NCBI RefSeq assembly: GCF_030232585.1
Contig: NZ_JASPJX010000001.1
Location: 1 to 64,000, forward strand
Direction of reading: 5' to 3'
Origin: Corynebacterium sp. MSK008
Lineage (GTDB): Bacteria; Actinomycetota; Actinomycetes; Mycobacteriales; Mycobacteriaceae
DNA length: 64,000 bases
The notes beneath the pieces were generated by a model. The model was not told the origin of the DNA. It ran no database searches and was given only the letters and a program-made list of their open reading frames with translations. A program made the position numbers and the translations under genes. Below are positions 1-9,175 of the stretch, piece by piece. Each line of letters opens with the position of its first letter. Within the stretch, counting starts at the first letter, position 1.

Positions 1-106
1 TGCAGCGGTCATCGTCATGTGCCTTTCGGTGAGATGTGGTAGTTGAGTCGAAAGGTTACTGGCGGTGGCCGCCCCTGTATTTCCCAGGGCCCACCATCAG
101 CAAGCG

Positions 107-451
107 TTACACCACACTAAGGGACGCAACCTTCCCCTTGTTGCGCAGGAACGCCTGCATCTGCATCACCTGGTTGGACTGCCCGGCAACGTACGCGAAG
201 CAGGCGCCCAAAAAGTCGATGATCTGCTCGCGCGCAAAACCGGACTCGACAACGTCGGAGCCGAAGGCGAACACTTCGGAGCGGGTGATGGACGCGGTGG
301 CGTCGTCGCGAAACGGCGGCACGCGGCGCAGGTGGTGCGGCCACCCGGTTTTCCAGCGGATGGGGGAGAAGGTCACGGAGTCGCCCAGCACGTCCTGCGC
401 GGTGGGCTTGACGGTCTCGAGGGCTTCAGCAATCTGAGTCATGCGCTCCAT
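107..451 (-). CDS. hypothetical protein, 114 aa
   Basis: I do not recognise a family. The protein is soluble-looking, with no signal peptide or membrane segment, and ends in a helical stretch rich in Gln/Ala (near FLGACFAYVAGQSNQ). The start at 451 is chosen because an AAGGG-like ribosome site lies about 7 bases upstream; a second ATG three codons later (442) is possible. It is divergent from mazG, with only 25 bases between the two starts, so the two promoters must overlap the opposite gene. The longer reading frame upstream (to 739) runs antisense through mazG and is rejected. Confidence 0.6.
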   Translation of the reverse strand: MERMTQIAEALETVKPTAQDVLGDSVTFSPIRWKTGWPHHLRRVPPFRDDATASITRSEVFAFGSDVVESGFAREQIIDFLGACFAYVAGQSNQVMQMQAFLRNKGKVASLSVV

Positions 452-462
452 CTTAGAGCCCT

Positions 463-476
463 TAGACTTGCCCACC
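463..476 (+). promoter_or_regulatory. -10 box and leaderless start of mazG
   Basis: TAGACT at 463-468 is followed by exactly 8 bases and then ATG at 477. No Shine-Dalgarno sequence is visible. This spacing puts the transcription start at or next to the start codon, as in a leaderless mRNA. Confidence 0.45.
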
Positions 477-1082
477 ATGACCGCAACCGTCCTGCTTCTC
501 GACCCCCGCTGGCCCTCCCTCATCCCCCTGAACCTCGCCGGCCACATCAGGGGCGATGTCGCCTTCACGCCTGAGGTGCCTGTCGACGTCCGCTGGGCCC
601 TCAACGTCGAAGGCGGCCCGGAGAAGTGGTTGATTTCCACCGACCCGCACGACCCGGAGGTCCTGCGCTGGCAGGGGGAGGGCGCGGAAACGGAACGCGT
701 CGCTAGTCTCGACGACCCTGTCTTCGAGGCCACCCGCACGATGCACGCCGCGCGCCGCCGCGGCGAATGGGAGCAGGCGATGACGCACGAAAGCCTCCTG
801 CCGTTTCTGCGGGAGGAGGCTGAGGAGGTCGCGCAGGCAATCGAGCAAAAATTGCCTATCGACGATCTAAAGTCCGAACTGTCCGACCTGCTGCTCCAAA
901 TCCTGTTCCACGCCGAGATCGCTTCGGAGTCCGGCGCGTTCGATTTCGGCGACGTGGCTGACGCGTTTGTGCAGAAGATGTGCCGCCGCGCGCCCTATCT
1001 TTTCGACGGTTCAACCGGCCCCGTGGACAAAGCCACCCAGGACCGGTTGTGGGAGGAAGGCAAGGCCGTCGAGAAGCGCTAG
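477..1082 (+). CDS. mazG: MazG-family nucleoside triphosphate pyrophosphohydrolase
   Basis: A 201-aa protein that should hydrolyse (d)NTPs to NMP and PPi, a house-cleaning role. The C-terminal half carries the MazG metal-binding helices: LREEAEEVAQAIEQ followed by LKSELSDLLLQILFHAE, which is the EExxE...ExxD arrangement. The N-terminal ~95 residues (TATVLLLDPRWP...) are an extra domain seen in corynebacterial and mycobacterial MazG. An in-frame ATG at 441 lies inside the divergent gene and has no ribosome site. The ATG at 477 gives the expected MT.VLLLDPR N-terminus and sits 8 bases after a -10-like TAGACT. It is convergent with the secreted protein gene that follows, 8 bases apart. Confidence 0.85.
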   Translation: MTATVLLLDPRWPSLIPLNLAGHIRGDVAFTPEVPVDVRWALNVEGGPEKWLISTDPHDPEVLRWQGEGAETERVASLDDPVFEATRTMHAARRRGEWEQAMTHESLLPFLREEAEEVAQAIEQKLPIDDLKSELSDLLLQILFHAEIASESGAFDFGDVADAFVQKMCRRAPYLFDGSTGPVDKATQDRLWEEGKAVEKR

Positions 1083-1090
1083 CCGCGGAG

Positions 1091-1507
1091 CTAGCGCAGC
1101 GCGCCGATGTAGTTGCGGATCTCCGGCAGGTTGGCCTGGGAGGACATCTGGGAGCTCATCTCGAAGAACTTGTCCATCGGGGTGACCGGGTCGGGTTTGA
1201 CGATGCCGCACTCCAAAGCGCGGTCCGCAAGCGCGCCGACCGTGGATGCGGACACGAGGCGCAGCGTGGCGTCTGTGCCCACGACGTTGTTCACGTTGGC
1301 GACCAGCTGGGAGCGGGTGGTGTCCGGGCCGACCATGTTGGTGGAGGTCAGGCCGACGCGCAGGGCGTCGCAGTTGGCGGTGGCGATGTTGCCGTTAAGC
1401 AGCTTGAGCAGCTCGAGCGACTGCGTCTGAGCCTGGGCGGTGGCGGGGGAGGCGATGGCGGCCGCGGCCATCAGGCCAGCGGCGGCGAGGGTTGCGATAC
1501 GGCGCAT
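1091..1507 (-). CDS. secreted protein, unknown function
   Basis: A 138-aa protein with a clear Sec signal peptide: MRRIATLAAAGLMAAAAIASPATAQA, with cleavage expected after an AxA at about residue 25. The mature part is about 110 residues, mostly helical, with two cysteines (in TANCDAL and LECGIV) that could form a disulfide outside the membrane. It is divergent from the lytic transglycosylase gene, which suggests an envelope role, but I do not recognise the family. Confidence 0.7.
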   Translation of the reverse strand: MRRIATLAAAGLMAAAAIASPATAQAQTQSLELLKLLNGNIATANCDALRVGLTSTNMVGPDTTRSQLVANVNNVVGTDATLRLVSASTVGALADRALECGIVKPDPVTPMDKFFEMSSQMSSQANLPEIRNYIGALR

Positions 1508-1629
1508 TGTGAAGGGGTCCTTTCGGGGAAGAAACTAGGTCGCGAAGAATCATACATGTTAAACAAGTGACAGGTGTGACAGATGTGCTCCATCACCGGC
1601 GCGTTCACCATTCGCAAGCCCCCGCGCGG

Positions 1630-1643
1630 TACACTCTCCGGTC
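1630..1643 (+). promoter_or_regulatory. -10 box and leaderless start of the lytic transglycosylase gene
   Basis: TACACT (1630-1635), then 8 bases, then ATG at 1644, the same geometry as mazG. No ribosome site is visible. Confidence 0.4.
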
Positions 1644-2450
1644 ATGTCGGCAGCCAGGCGAGTAGCGCGCGGGTGCGGCTGCGCGGGTGTCCTCGTCGCG
1701 GCCGCCGCGGTGGTGATGGTGGTCGCGCTGGTGGCGTGGCTCATCGCCGCGTTTTCCACCCCAGAGCGCCGCGAGCCGCTGCAGCCGGTGCCCACCACGA
1801 TGCCGCCGCCGGACGCCAAGGCGCCCCCGCCTATCGACGTCCACGGCCCCGGCCGCACCTCCGACCTACTCTTTGACTGGTCGCAGGATATCGGCAACGC
1901 CACCAACGTCTCCGGCCAGGCGATCCGCGCCTACGCCAACGCCGCGCTGATCGCCAAAGAGTCCTGGCCGGCCTGCAACCTGCAGTGGAACACGCTCGCC
2001 GGCATCGGCTGGGTGGAAACGCGCCACGGCACCTACACGGGCCGCTTCGACAACTCCCAGTTAAACCAGGACGGCTACCCGGAGCCGCCGATCATTGGCC
2101 CGAAGCTCGACGGCGACGGCTTCGCCCACGTCACCGACACCGACCAGGGCGCGATCGACGGCGACACCGAGTTCGACCGCGCCGTCGGCCCGATGCAGTT
2201 CATCCCCGAGTCGTGGGCGCGCTACGGGCGCGACGCCAACGGCGACGGCCACCCGGACCCGCAGCAGATCGACGACGCCGCCCTCGGCGCCGCGAATCTT
2301 TTGTGCAACTCCGGCGGCGCCACGCGCGACTTGGCTACGGAGGAGGGCTGGCGCCAGGCCATTTTTGCCTACAACCAGTCCAACGACTACGTGGCCAAAG
2401 TCCGCGACGCCGCGGCGAACTACGCCATGAACCAACCAGCGCACCGATAG
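1644..2450 (+). CDS. membrane-anchored lytic murein transglycosylase (SLT2/MltB-like)
   Basis: A 268-aa enzyme expected to cleave the glycan strands of peptidoglycan non-hydrolytically. An N-terminal hydrophobic segment (residues ~10-40, VLVAAAAVVMVVALVAWLIA) anchors it outside the membrane, and a Pro-rich linker follows. The catalytic region has GIGWVETRHG (the E is the likely catalytic acid), then VGPMQFIPESWARYG and LGAANLLC...AIFAYNQS, all typical of the SLT2 fold. It is transcribed towards eno as in other corynebacteria. The start is leaderless-looking (TACACT, 8 bases, ATG). Confidence 0.85.
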   Translation: MSAARRVARGCGCAGVLVAAAAVVMVVALVAWLIAAFSTPERREPLQPVPTTMPPPDAKAPPPIDVHGPGRTSDLLFDWSQDIGNATNVSGQAIRAYANAALIAKESWPACNLQWNTLAGIGWVETRHGTYTGRFDNSQLNQDGYPEPPIIGPKLDGDGFAHVTDTDQGAIDGDTEFDRAVGPMQFIPESWARYGRDANGDGHPDPQQIDDAALGAANLLCNSGGATRDLATEEGWRQAIFAYNQSNDYVAKVRDAAANYAMNQPAHR

Positions 2451-2493
2451 CAAGCTCCGATAGCAAGCCCCAGGCTAAACTAGTACGCGGTAA

Positions 2494-3798
<1,305 letters not shown>

Positions 3799-3804
3799 GC
3801 ACCT

Positions 3805-3814
3805 GCCTATCGAC
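3805..3814 (-). repeat. GTCGATAGGC core-genome decamer, intergenic copy
   Basis: One of 16 copies of GTCGATARGC in the window. This copy lies just after the eno stop codon, outside any gene, so its conservation cannot be due to protein coding. Confidence 0.6.
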
Positions 3815-3822
3815 GCACCTTC

Positions 3823-3849
3823 GGCCCCGCCCGTTTTCGGCGCGGGGCC
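3823..3849 (+). terminator. hairpin after eno
   Basis: GGCCCCGC (3823-3830) pairs with GCGGGGCC (3842-3849), giving an 8-bp GC stem 25 bases after the eno stop. There is no clear U tract, so termination strength is uncertain. Confidence 0.5.
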
Positions 3850-3860
3850 GCCGTCGTGTC

Positions 3861-3886
3861 GGTGAGATCCTCGAGCGGATCTCACC
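3861..3886 (+). promoter_or_regulatory. perfect 10-bp palindrome upstream of the FtsB-like gene
   Basis: GGTGAGATCC (3861-3870) and GGATCTCACC (3877-3886) are perfect inverted repeats with a 6-base loop. They end 8 bases before a -10-like TATCAT (3894-3899), which is 9 bases before the ATG at 3909. The position over the -35 region suggests an operator; a second terminator arm for eno is the alternative. Confidence 0.4.
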
Positions 3887-3908
3887 TCTGGCGTATCATC
3901 TGCTGATT

Positions 3909-4553
3909 ATGACGAAGCGCTCCCGCACCCGCCGCCCCAGCACGGTCCCCGTTGCCAGCCGCGACCGGGAAAACGCCGAGCGCGCCGCGCGCCGCAAGCA
4001 GCGCGGCAGGGCCATCGCGTTTCCGAAGCAGGACATGGCCAGCGTGGTCATCCTCATCGCCGTGCTGATCCTCGTGCTGCTTGCCATCGCCGCGCCGCTT
4101 CGCAACTTCTACGAAGGCCGCGCCGAGATCGCCCGCGCCAACGAATCCATCGCCCGCCTGGAAGCCCAGAAGAAGGCCCTGGAGGACGACATCGCTATGT
4201 ACGACGACGACGCCTTCCTCAAACAGGAAGCCCGCCGCCGCCTCGGCGTCATGGAAGAAGGCGAGACAGCCTGGCGCATCATCGACCCCCGCATGACCGC
4301 CCACGAAGCAATCACCACCGGCAAGGACGACATCCCCGACACCCGCACCTGGCCGCAGGTGATGTGGGATTCCCTGCGCGAGGTCCCAACCGAGGAGCTT
4401 CCGCCTATCGACGACGTTCCGCCCGCCCCAGCGCCGGAAGCGCCAGCGCCGGAAGCGCCAGCGCCAGAAGTTCCGGCCCCGGAGCCGGGCGCGCCCGAAG
4501 CGCCAGCAGTACTTGAGGCCCCGGCACCAGAAGCTCCCGCGCCAGCGCAGTAG
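3909..4553 (+). CDS. FtsB/DivIC-family septum formation initiator protein
   Basis: A 214-aa single-pass membrane protein of the divisome. A basic cytoplasmic N-terminus (~40 residues) is followed by a transmembrane segment (ASVVILIAVLILVLLAIAAPL), then a coiled coil (ARANESIARLEAQKKALEDDI) and the family motif LKQEARRRLGVMEEGE. The tail of ~50 residues is a low-complexity Pro/Ala/Glu repeat (APEAPAPEA units), longer than in typical FtsB and probably an extracellular spacer. It is directly upstream of the DUF501 and ppx genes, the usual actinobacterial order. Confidence 0.88.
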   Translation: MTKRSRTRRPSTVPVASRDRENAERAARRKQRGRAIAFPKQDMASVVILIAVLILVLLAIAAPLRNFYEGRAEIARANESIARLEAQKKALEDDIAMYDDDAFLKQEARRRLGVMEEGETAWRIIDPRMTAHEAITTGKDDIPDTRTWPQVMWDSLREVPTEELPPIDDVPPAPAPEAPAPEAPAPEVPAPEPGAPEAPAVLEAPAPEAPAPAQ

Positions 4554-4577
4554 TCGGCGTGTGGGACAATAACCCGT

Positions 4578-5141
4578 ATGCACACTCCTCCCACTGACGA
4601 ACAACTCGCCATCGTTGCCGAGCAGCTCGGCCGCACCCCGCGCGGCGTGCTTGCCATTGCGTACACCACCCCGGACAACCAGCCGGCTGTGGTGAAAACC
4701 GCGCCCAAACTTGACGACGGCACCCCGTTCCCCACCCTCTACTACCTCACCGACCCGCGCCTGACCGCCGAGGCCTCCCGCCTCGAGGTCGCGCAGGTGA
4801 TGAAGTGGATGGAAAACCGCCTCAACGCCGACAGCGACGAAGGCGAAGACCTGCGTGCGAACTACTTGGCAGCCCACGAGCATTTCCTCGCCGAGCGCAA
4901 CGCCATCGAGGACCTGGGCACCGACTTCTCCGGCGGCGGCATGCCCGAGCGCGTGAAGTGCCTCCACGTGCTCATCGCCTACGCGCTTGCGGAAGGCCCG
5001 GAGCGCGTCCGCTTCGGCACTGAAGCCGTAGCCCTGGCCGCCGAGCATGGTGACCTCCGTGGCACCGCCATCCCCGCCGACTGGCCCACCCTCGACGATC
5101 TCGGCATCACCCTCGCCGAAGCAGGGGAGGGGCTGGCATGA
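4578..5141 (+). CDS. DUF501 family protein
   Basis: A 187-aa cytoplasmic protein of the DUF501 family, function unknown, conserved in actinobacteria between the FtsB-like and exopolyphosphatase genes. Recognisable stretches are LGRTPRGVLAIAY, FPTLYYLTDPRL and GGGMPERVKCLHVLIAYAL. Its stop overlaps the start of the ppx gene (ATGA), so the two are translationally coupled. The upstream region has an AT-rich -10-like GACAAT 7 bases before ATG, so it may also have its own leaderless start. Confidence 0.85.
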   Translation: MHTPPTDEQLAIVAEQLGRTPRGVLAIAYTTPDNQPAVVKTAPKLDDGTPFPTLYYLTDPRLTAEASRLEVAQVMKWMENRLNADSDEGEDLRANYLAAHEHFLAERNAIEDLGTDFSGGGMPERVKCLHVLIAYALAEGPERVRFGTEAVALAAEHGDLRGTAIPADWPTLDDLGITLAEAGEGLA

Positions 5142-6061
5142 CGCGCGTGGCTGCCGTGGACTGCGGCACAAACTCCATCCGCCTGCTCATCCACGACACG
5201 GATAGCGGCGAGGTTTCCCGCCGCAACACCATCGTCCGCCTCGGCCAGGGCGTCGACGAGACGGGCCAATTCGCCCCCAAAGCGATTGAGCGCACCCGCG
5301 CGGCGCTTGCGGACTACGCCGAGGAGATGCAGCGCGAGCACGTCACCCGCGTGCGCATGGTGGCCACCTCCGCCACCCGCGACGCCGCCAACCGCGAGGA
5401 TTTCTTCGCCATGACCCGCGAGCTGCTCGGCCAGATCCAGCCCGGTGCGGTCGCCGAAGTGATCTCCGGCGAGGAGGAGGCGGCGCTCTCGTTCGCCGGC
5501 GCCACCGCGGACATCGACCCGTCTCGCGGACCGTTCTGCGTGATCGACCTCGGCGGCGGCTCCACAGAGTTCGTCATGGAGGGCCACGCCATCTCCACCC
5601 AAATGGGGTGTGTGCGCATCACCGAGCGCATCATGCACACCGACCCGCCCACAGCAGAGGAGACCGCAGAGGCGCGTGCATTCATCGACGCCAACGTCAC
5701 CACCGCCTCCGCCACCGTGCCTTTCGCTAAGGCGCGAACGTTCGTCGGCTGTGCCGGCACCTTTACGACGCTCTCCGCGCTAGCGCAGGGGCTGGAATCC
5801 TACGAACCCGAGCGCATCCACATGTCGGAGATCCCCTTCGACCGGCTGCGCAAAGTGACCGCGGACCTGCGCGGCACGACCGCAGCGCAACGTCGTGAGA
5901 ACCCGGTGGTTCACCCCGGCCGTGCCGACGTGATCGGCTCCGGCTCGACGGTGGTGGAGCAGCTCATGGATGCCTTCGAGAGCGAAGCTGGCGCCACCAG
6001 CTTCATCATCAGTGAAAAGGACATCCTCGACGGCATCGTCGCCGCACTGTCTCAGGACTAG
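5138..6061 (+). CDS. Ppx/GppA family exopolyphosphatase / pppGpp phosphatase
   Basis: A 307-aa protein of the ASKHA phosphatase superfamily, expected to remove terminal phosphate from polyphosphate and/or pppGpp. The N-terminal phosphate-1 motif VAAVDCGTNSIRLLI and the phosphate-2 motif FCVIDLGGGSTEFV are present, as is GCAGTFTTLSALA. It is the short form without the HD-like C-terminal domain, matching the short Ppx paralogues of actinobacteria. It overlaps the DUF501 gene by 4 bases and is convergent with the next gene, sharing a terminator that covers both stop codons. Confidence 0.88.
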   Translation: MTRVAAVDCGTNSIRLLIHDTDSGEVSRRNTIVRLGQGVDETGQFAPKAIERTRAALADYAEEMQREHVTRVRMVATSATRDAANREDFFAMTRELLGQIQPGAVAEVISGEEEAALSFAGATADIDPSRGPFCVIDLGGGSTEFVMEGHAISTQMGCVRITERIMHTDPPTAEETAEARAFIDANVTTASATVPFAKARTFVGCAGTFTTLSALAQGLESYEPERIHMSEIPFDRLRKVTADLRGTTAAQRRENPVVHPGRADVIGSGSTVVEQLMDAFESEAGATSFIISEKDILDGIVAALSQD

Positions 6062-6080
6062 AAGCTGACGCCTCTAGTCC
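6055..6080. terminator. bidirectional terminator spanning two convergent stop codons
   Basis: GGACTAGA (6055-6062) pairs perfectly with TCTAGTCC (6073-6080). The left arm contains the ppx-family stop codon and the right arm contains the end of the convergent small gene, so one 8-bp hairpin serves both genes. Confidence 0.55.
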
Positions 6081-6346
6081 TGGTCCGGCTCGTAGATCGT
6101 GTCCTCGATCTGCTTGTCGGACTTGCCGCGCAGTTTCTTGCCTTTGCGCAGGTCTTTCACCTCGCGCATGCGCGGCTCCGGATCAATCTTGTTCGCGATC
6201 GCTCGGCGAGCAGAGGCCGTGACCTGCTTGGTCACCGGCGAGTTAGCGACAGCCTGCGCGGCGTTGACGATCTGGTGGTAGCGCTTCCGGCCGGCTTTCG
6301 TGCCGAGCACATACCCGGCGGCGGCCCCGACAACGTATTGGTACAT
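6074..6346 (-). CDS. small conserved hypothetical protein (YtxH-like)
   Basis: A 90-aa protein starting MYQYVVGAAAGYVLGTKAGR, a glycine/alanine-rich amphipathic segment like that of YtxH-type proteins, followed by a highly charged region (MREVKDLRKGKKLRGKSDKQ). It is probably membrane-associated. The ATG at 6346 gives this N-terminus; the longer frame upstream is antisense to wecB and rejected. Function unknown. Confidence 0.65.
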   Translation of the reverse strand: MYQYVVGAAAGYVLGTKAGRKRYHQIVNAAQAVANSPVTKQVTASARRAIANKIDPEPRMREVKDLRKGKKLRGKSDKQIEDTIYEPDQD

Positions 6347-6463
6347 GGTGGCTAGAGTACAGCGGGGAAGCGGGTTGGGTTTGTCGCCCTTGGCCCACCT
6401 GACTAACGGTGCTGTATTAAGTTGTAGTGAGTATCCCTGTGACGAACAACCCCTAAGGAATCT

Positions 6464-7627
6464 ATGTCGGACAAGCCCAAGATTATGACTGTCTACGGCA
6501 CACGTCCGGAGGCGATCAAGGTCGCACCGGTCGTGAGCGCGCTCCAGGACGATGACCGTTTCGATTCCGTAGTGGTCTCTACCGGCCAGCACCGCGAGAT
6601 GTTGGAGCAGGTGAACAAGCGCTTCGGTATCACTCCGGACCACGACATGGCGCTGATGAAGCCGGGTCAGACTCTCAACGAATTGGTGGCGCGTGCGATT
6701 CAAGGGCTGGATCCGATTATCGAGGAAGAAAAGCCTGACGTGATCATCTCCCAGGGTGACACCTCGACGGCAATGGTCGCGGCACTTGCTGGTTTTCACA
6801 AGGGTGTGAAGGTTGTTCACCTCGAGGCTGGCCTGCGCACCGGTAACATCTTCTCCCCGTTCCCCGAGGAGGCGAACCGTAAGATCATCGGGCAGATCAC
6901 GTCGCTTCACTTAGCTCCGACCAACGAATCACGAGAAAATCTTCGCCGAGAGAACTTCCGTTCGAAGGACATTGTTGTGACGGGTAATACCGTCATTGAT
7001 GCGCTGCTCGCTGCGTCGGAGTGGGACGTCGAGTTTGAGGATTCGCGGCTAGAGGAGCTTCGGAACTCTGACGAGAAGCTTGTGCTGGTTACCACCCACC
7101 GCCGTGAGAACCTCGACGCGATGAAAGAGATTGGCGGGGCCGTCCAGGACCTTGCAAAGTCTTATCCGGACCACATCTTCGCGTTGCCGCTGCACCTCAA
7201 CCCGAAGGTGCGCGATGCAGTTCTTCCAGAGGTAGAGGATCTCCCGAACGTCATAATTACGGATCCACTGCCGTATGACCAGTTCACGGCTTTGATGAGC
7301 CGCGCTTACCTCGTTCTCACAGATTCGGGCGGCGTCCAAGAAGAAGCGCCGTCGCTTGGAAAGCCGGTGCTTGTGATGCGCGAGAACACCGAGCGTCCCG
7401 AGGCCGTTGTGGCTGGAACGGTGAAGCTCGTCGGCACTGACCGGGATCGAATTGTCGCGGAGGCGAGGAACCTTCTCGACCAAGATGCGGCCTATGAAGC
7501 GATGGCAAATGCAGTCAACCCATATGGTGATGGCAAAGCCGCCGAGCGAGCTGTTGCCGCGATTGCCGAGTTGGTGGGCGTCGGCGAGCGCATTGGTGAA
7601 TTTGAACCAGAAATCGATGGCAACTAG
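6464..7627 (+). CDS. wecB: UDP-N-acetylglucosamine 2-epimerase (non-hydrolysing)
   Basis: A 387-aa enzyme that interconverts UDP-GlcNAc and UDP-ManNAc. Motifs: YGTRPEAIK at the N-terminus, IISQGDTSTAM, VVHLEAGLRTG, EEANRKIIGQI, TTHRREN, and LTDSGGVQEEAPSLGKPVLVMRENTERPE, covering both Rossmann-like domains at full length. AAGGA lies 5 bases before the ATG. It stands directly before the UDP-ManNAc dehydrogenase gene, so the two make UDP-ManNAcA for the surface glycan encoded downstream. It is the first gene of the glycan region. Confidence 0.93.
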   Translation: MSDKPKIMTVYGTRPEAIKVAPVVSALQDDDRFDSVVVSTGQHREMLEQVNKRFGITPDHDMALMKPGQTLNELVARAIQGLDPIIEEEKPDVIISQGDTSTAMVAALAGFHKGVKVVHLEAGLRTGNIFSPFPEEANRKIIGQITSLHLAPTNESRENLRRENFRSKDIVVTGNTVIDALLAASEWDVEFEDSRLEELRNSDEKLVLVTTHRRENLDAMKEIGGAVQDLAKSYPDHIFALPLHLNPKVRDAVLPEVEDLPNVIITDPLPYDQFTALMSRAYLVLTDSGGVQEEAPSLGKPVLVMRENTERPEAVVAGTVKLVGTDRDRIVAEARNLLDQDAAYEAMANAVNPYGDGKAAERAVAAIAELVGVGERIGEFEPEIDGN

Positions 7628-7716
7628 CCGAGGCTAGATACAAGGGATAGGTCGGCAAGGGTACGCTCTAATGGAACGATCCGAGCCGCAGAGATAGCGG
7701 GTTCGAAGAGGACCCC

Positions 7717-9000
7717 ATGCGAAAGGAAATGAAAGTGGCAAACACCGCGGTGCAAAATACGTTTAAAGATGTCTGCGTCGTTGGCCTTGGGTACATCGGG
7801 CTTCCGACCGCCGCGTTTATCGCGTCCAAGGGCGTCAAGGTAACTGGTGTTGATGTGAACCCCACCTTTGTTGAGTCCATCAACAAAGGCGAAGTTCCGT
7901 TCGTAGAACCGGGATTTGACGAGCTGCTCAAAGACGTCGTGGAACGCGGTCTACTTACCGCACGCTTCGATCAGGTCGAGGCGGACGCCTACATCGTTTG
8001 CGTGCCAACACCGTTCAAGGGCGACAATCACGAGGTAGATACCAAATACATCAACTCAGCGGTAGATGCGATGGCTCCGCACCTGCGTCCGGGTGCCCTC
8101 GTGGTGTTGGAGTCCACCTCTCCTCCGGGAACGACTCGCAACATGGCGGAGTACATCATTGAGAAGCGGCCCGACCTCTCGCTGAATGAAGAAGACGAGA
8201 ATGCGATCTTTATCGCTCACTGTCCTGAGCGCGTCCTGCCGGGACAGATTATGGAGGAGATGGAGAACAATGACCGCGTCATCGGTGGTCTGACTCCAAA
8301 GGGCACGGAGCTTGCTCGTGATTTGTACGCGACGTTCTGCACCGCTGAATTGCTTACGACGGATGCGACGACCGCAGAGATGGCGAAGCTCACCGAGAAC
8401 TCCTTCCGAGACGTGAATATCGCTTTCGCGAACGAGCTTTCTCTCATTAGCGACCGTCTTGGAATCGATGTCTGGGAGCTGATTGAGCTCGCCAACCACC
8501 ACCCACGTGTCAACATCCTCAAGCCGGGTCCGGGCGTCGGCGGACACTGCATTGCTGTCGATCCATGGTTCATCGTTTCCGCCGTTCCGGAGGAAGCCAA
8601 GATTGTTCGCCAGGCACGAGAGATCAACGATGGTAAGCCGTCGTTCGTTCTGGACAAGGTAGAAGAGGCGCTCAGCAAGTCTGACAATAAGAGGGTTGCA
8701 GCGCTCGGTATCGCCTTCAAGGCGGACATTGACGATCTCCGAGAGTCGCCGGCGCTGGGTATCGTTGAGAAGTTGGCTGAACGAAATCCCGAAATCACGG
8801 TTTCTGTTGTGGAACCGAACGTAGATTCCCTGCCCGACCGTCTCGTCGCGCACAAGAACATCGAATTGGCCGATTTCACCACGGCCGTCGAAAGCGCAGA
8901 CGTTGTAGTCCTCCTCGTTGACCACCGGGAGTTCGTTGGCGTCGACCAGAATTTGCTCAACGGGAAGACTGTGATTGATACTAGAGGCATTTGGCGCTAA
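7717..9000 (+). CDS. wecC: UDP-N-acetyl-D-mannosamine dehydrogenase
   Basis: A 427-aa nucleotide-sugar dehydrogenase oxidising UDP-ManNAc to UDP-ManNAcA with NAD+. The N-terminal Rossmann motif is VVGLGYIGLPTAAFIA, the central part has ESTSPPGTTRNM and HCPERVLPG, the catalytic Cys is in GVGGHCIAVDPWF (typical of WecC rather than Ugd), and the C-terminal domain has GIAFKADIDDLRESPAL. The start at 7717 is preferred because GAGG lies 6 bases upstream; the ATG at 7732 would put AAGGA too close. It sits 89 bases after wecB and is probably in the same operon. Confidence 0.92.
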   Translation: MRKEMKVANTAVQNTFKDVCVVGLGYIGLPTAAFIASKGVKVTGVDVNPTFVESINKGEVPFVEPGFDELLKDVVERGLLTARFDQVEADAYIVCVPTPFKGDNHEVDTKYINSAVDAMAPHLRPGALVVLESTSPPGTTRNMAEYIIEKRPDLSLNEEDENAIFIAHCPERVLPGQIMEEMENNDRVIGGLTPKGTELARDLYATFCTAELLTTDATTAEMAKLTENSFRDVNIAFANELSLISDRLGIDVWELIELANHHPRVNILKPGPGVGGHCIAVDPWFIVSAVPEEAKIVRQAREINDGKPSFVLDKVEEALSKSDNKRVAALGIAFKADIDDLRESPALGIVEKLAERNPEITVSVVEPNVDSLPDRLVAHKNIELADFTTAVESADVVVLLVDHREFVGVDQNLLNGKTVIDTRGIWR

Positions 9001-9062
9001 CGCACGCGTGCTTTGCGCCTAAGCACTGCAGCTCTAGGAACAAGAGTTCTGGAGCCGCACTA

Positions 9063-9136
9063 GGGGCTATAGCTCAGTCGGTTAGAGCCGCGGACTCATA
9101 ATCCGCTGGTCGCGGGTTCGAGCCCCGCTGGCCCCA
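9063..9136 (+). tRNA. tRNA with CAT anticodon (Met elongator or lysidine-type Ile2)
   Basis: A 74-nt cloverleaf: acceptor GGGGCTA/TGGCCCC, D-stem GCTC/GAGC, anticodon stem GCGGA/TCCGC with loop CTCATAA (anticodon 9097-9099), T-stem GCGGG/CCCGC, discriminator A, no encoded CCA. G1-C72 pairing rules out the initiator tRNA. The variable region TGGTC resembles the Ile2 type more than elongator Met, but I cannot decide. It stands at the left edge of the lower-GC glycosyltransferase block. Confidence 0.9.
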
Positions 9137-9175
9137 CAATCATTCAGCCTATAGTCAAACGGAGGTGGCGAGGAC

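Noticed and set aside
1-18. Start of a - strand gene (ATG at 18 with AAAGG upstream)
   Set aside because: Only six codons are inside the window, too few to support a feature.
4430-4550. Short repeats resembling a small CRISPR or tandem array
   Set aside because: They encode the APEAPAPEA low-complexity tail of the FtsB-like protein; there are no spacers and no cas genes.
9117-9136. tRNA 3' end as an att site of an integrated island
   Set aside because: I found no second copy of the 3' end in the window and no integrase gene.
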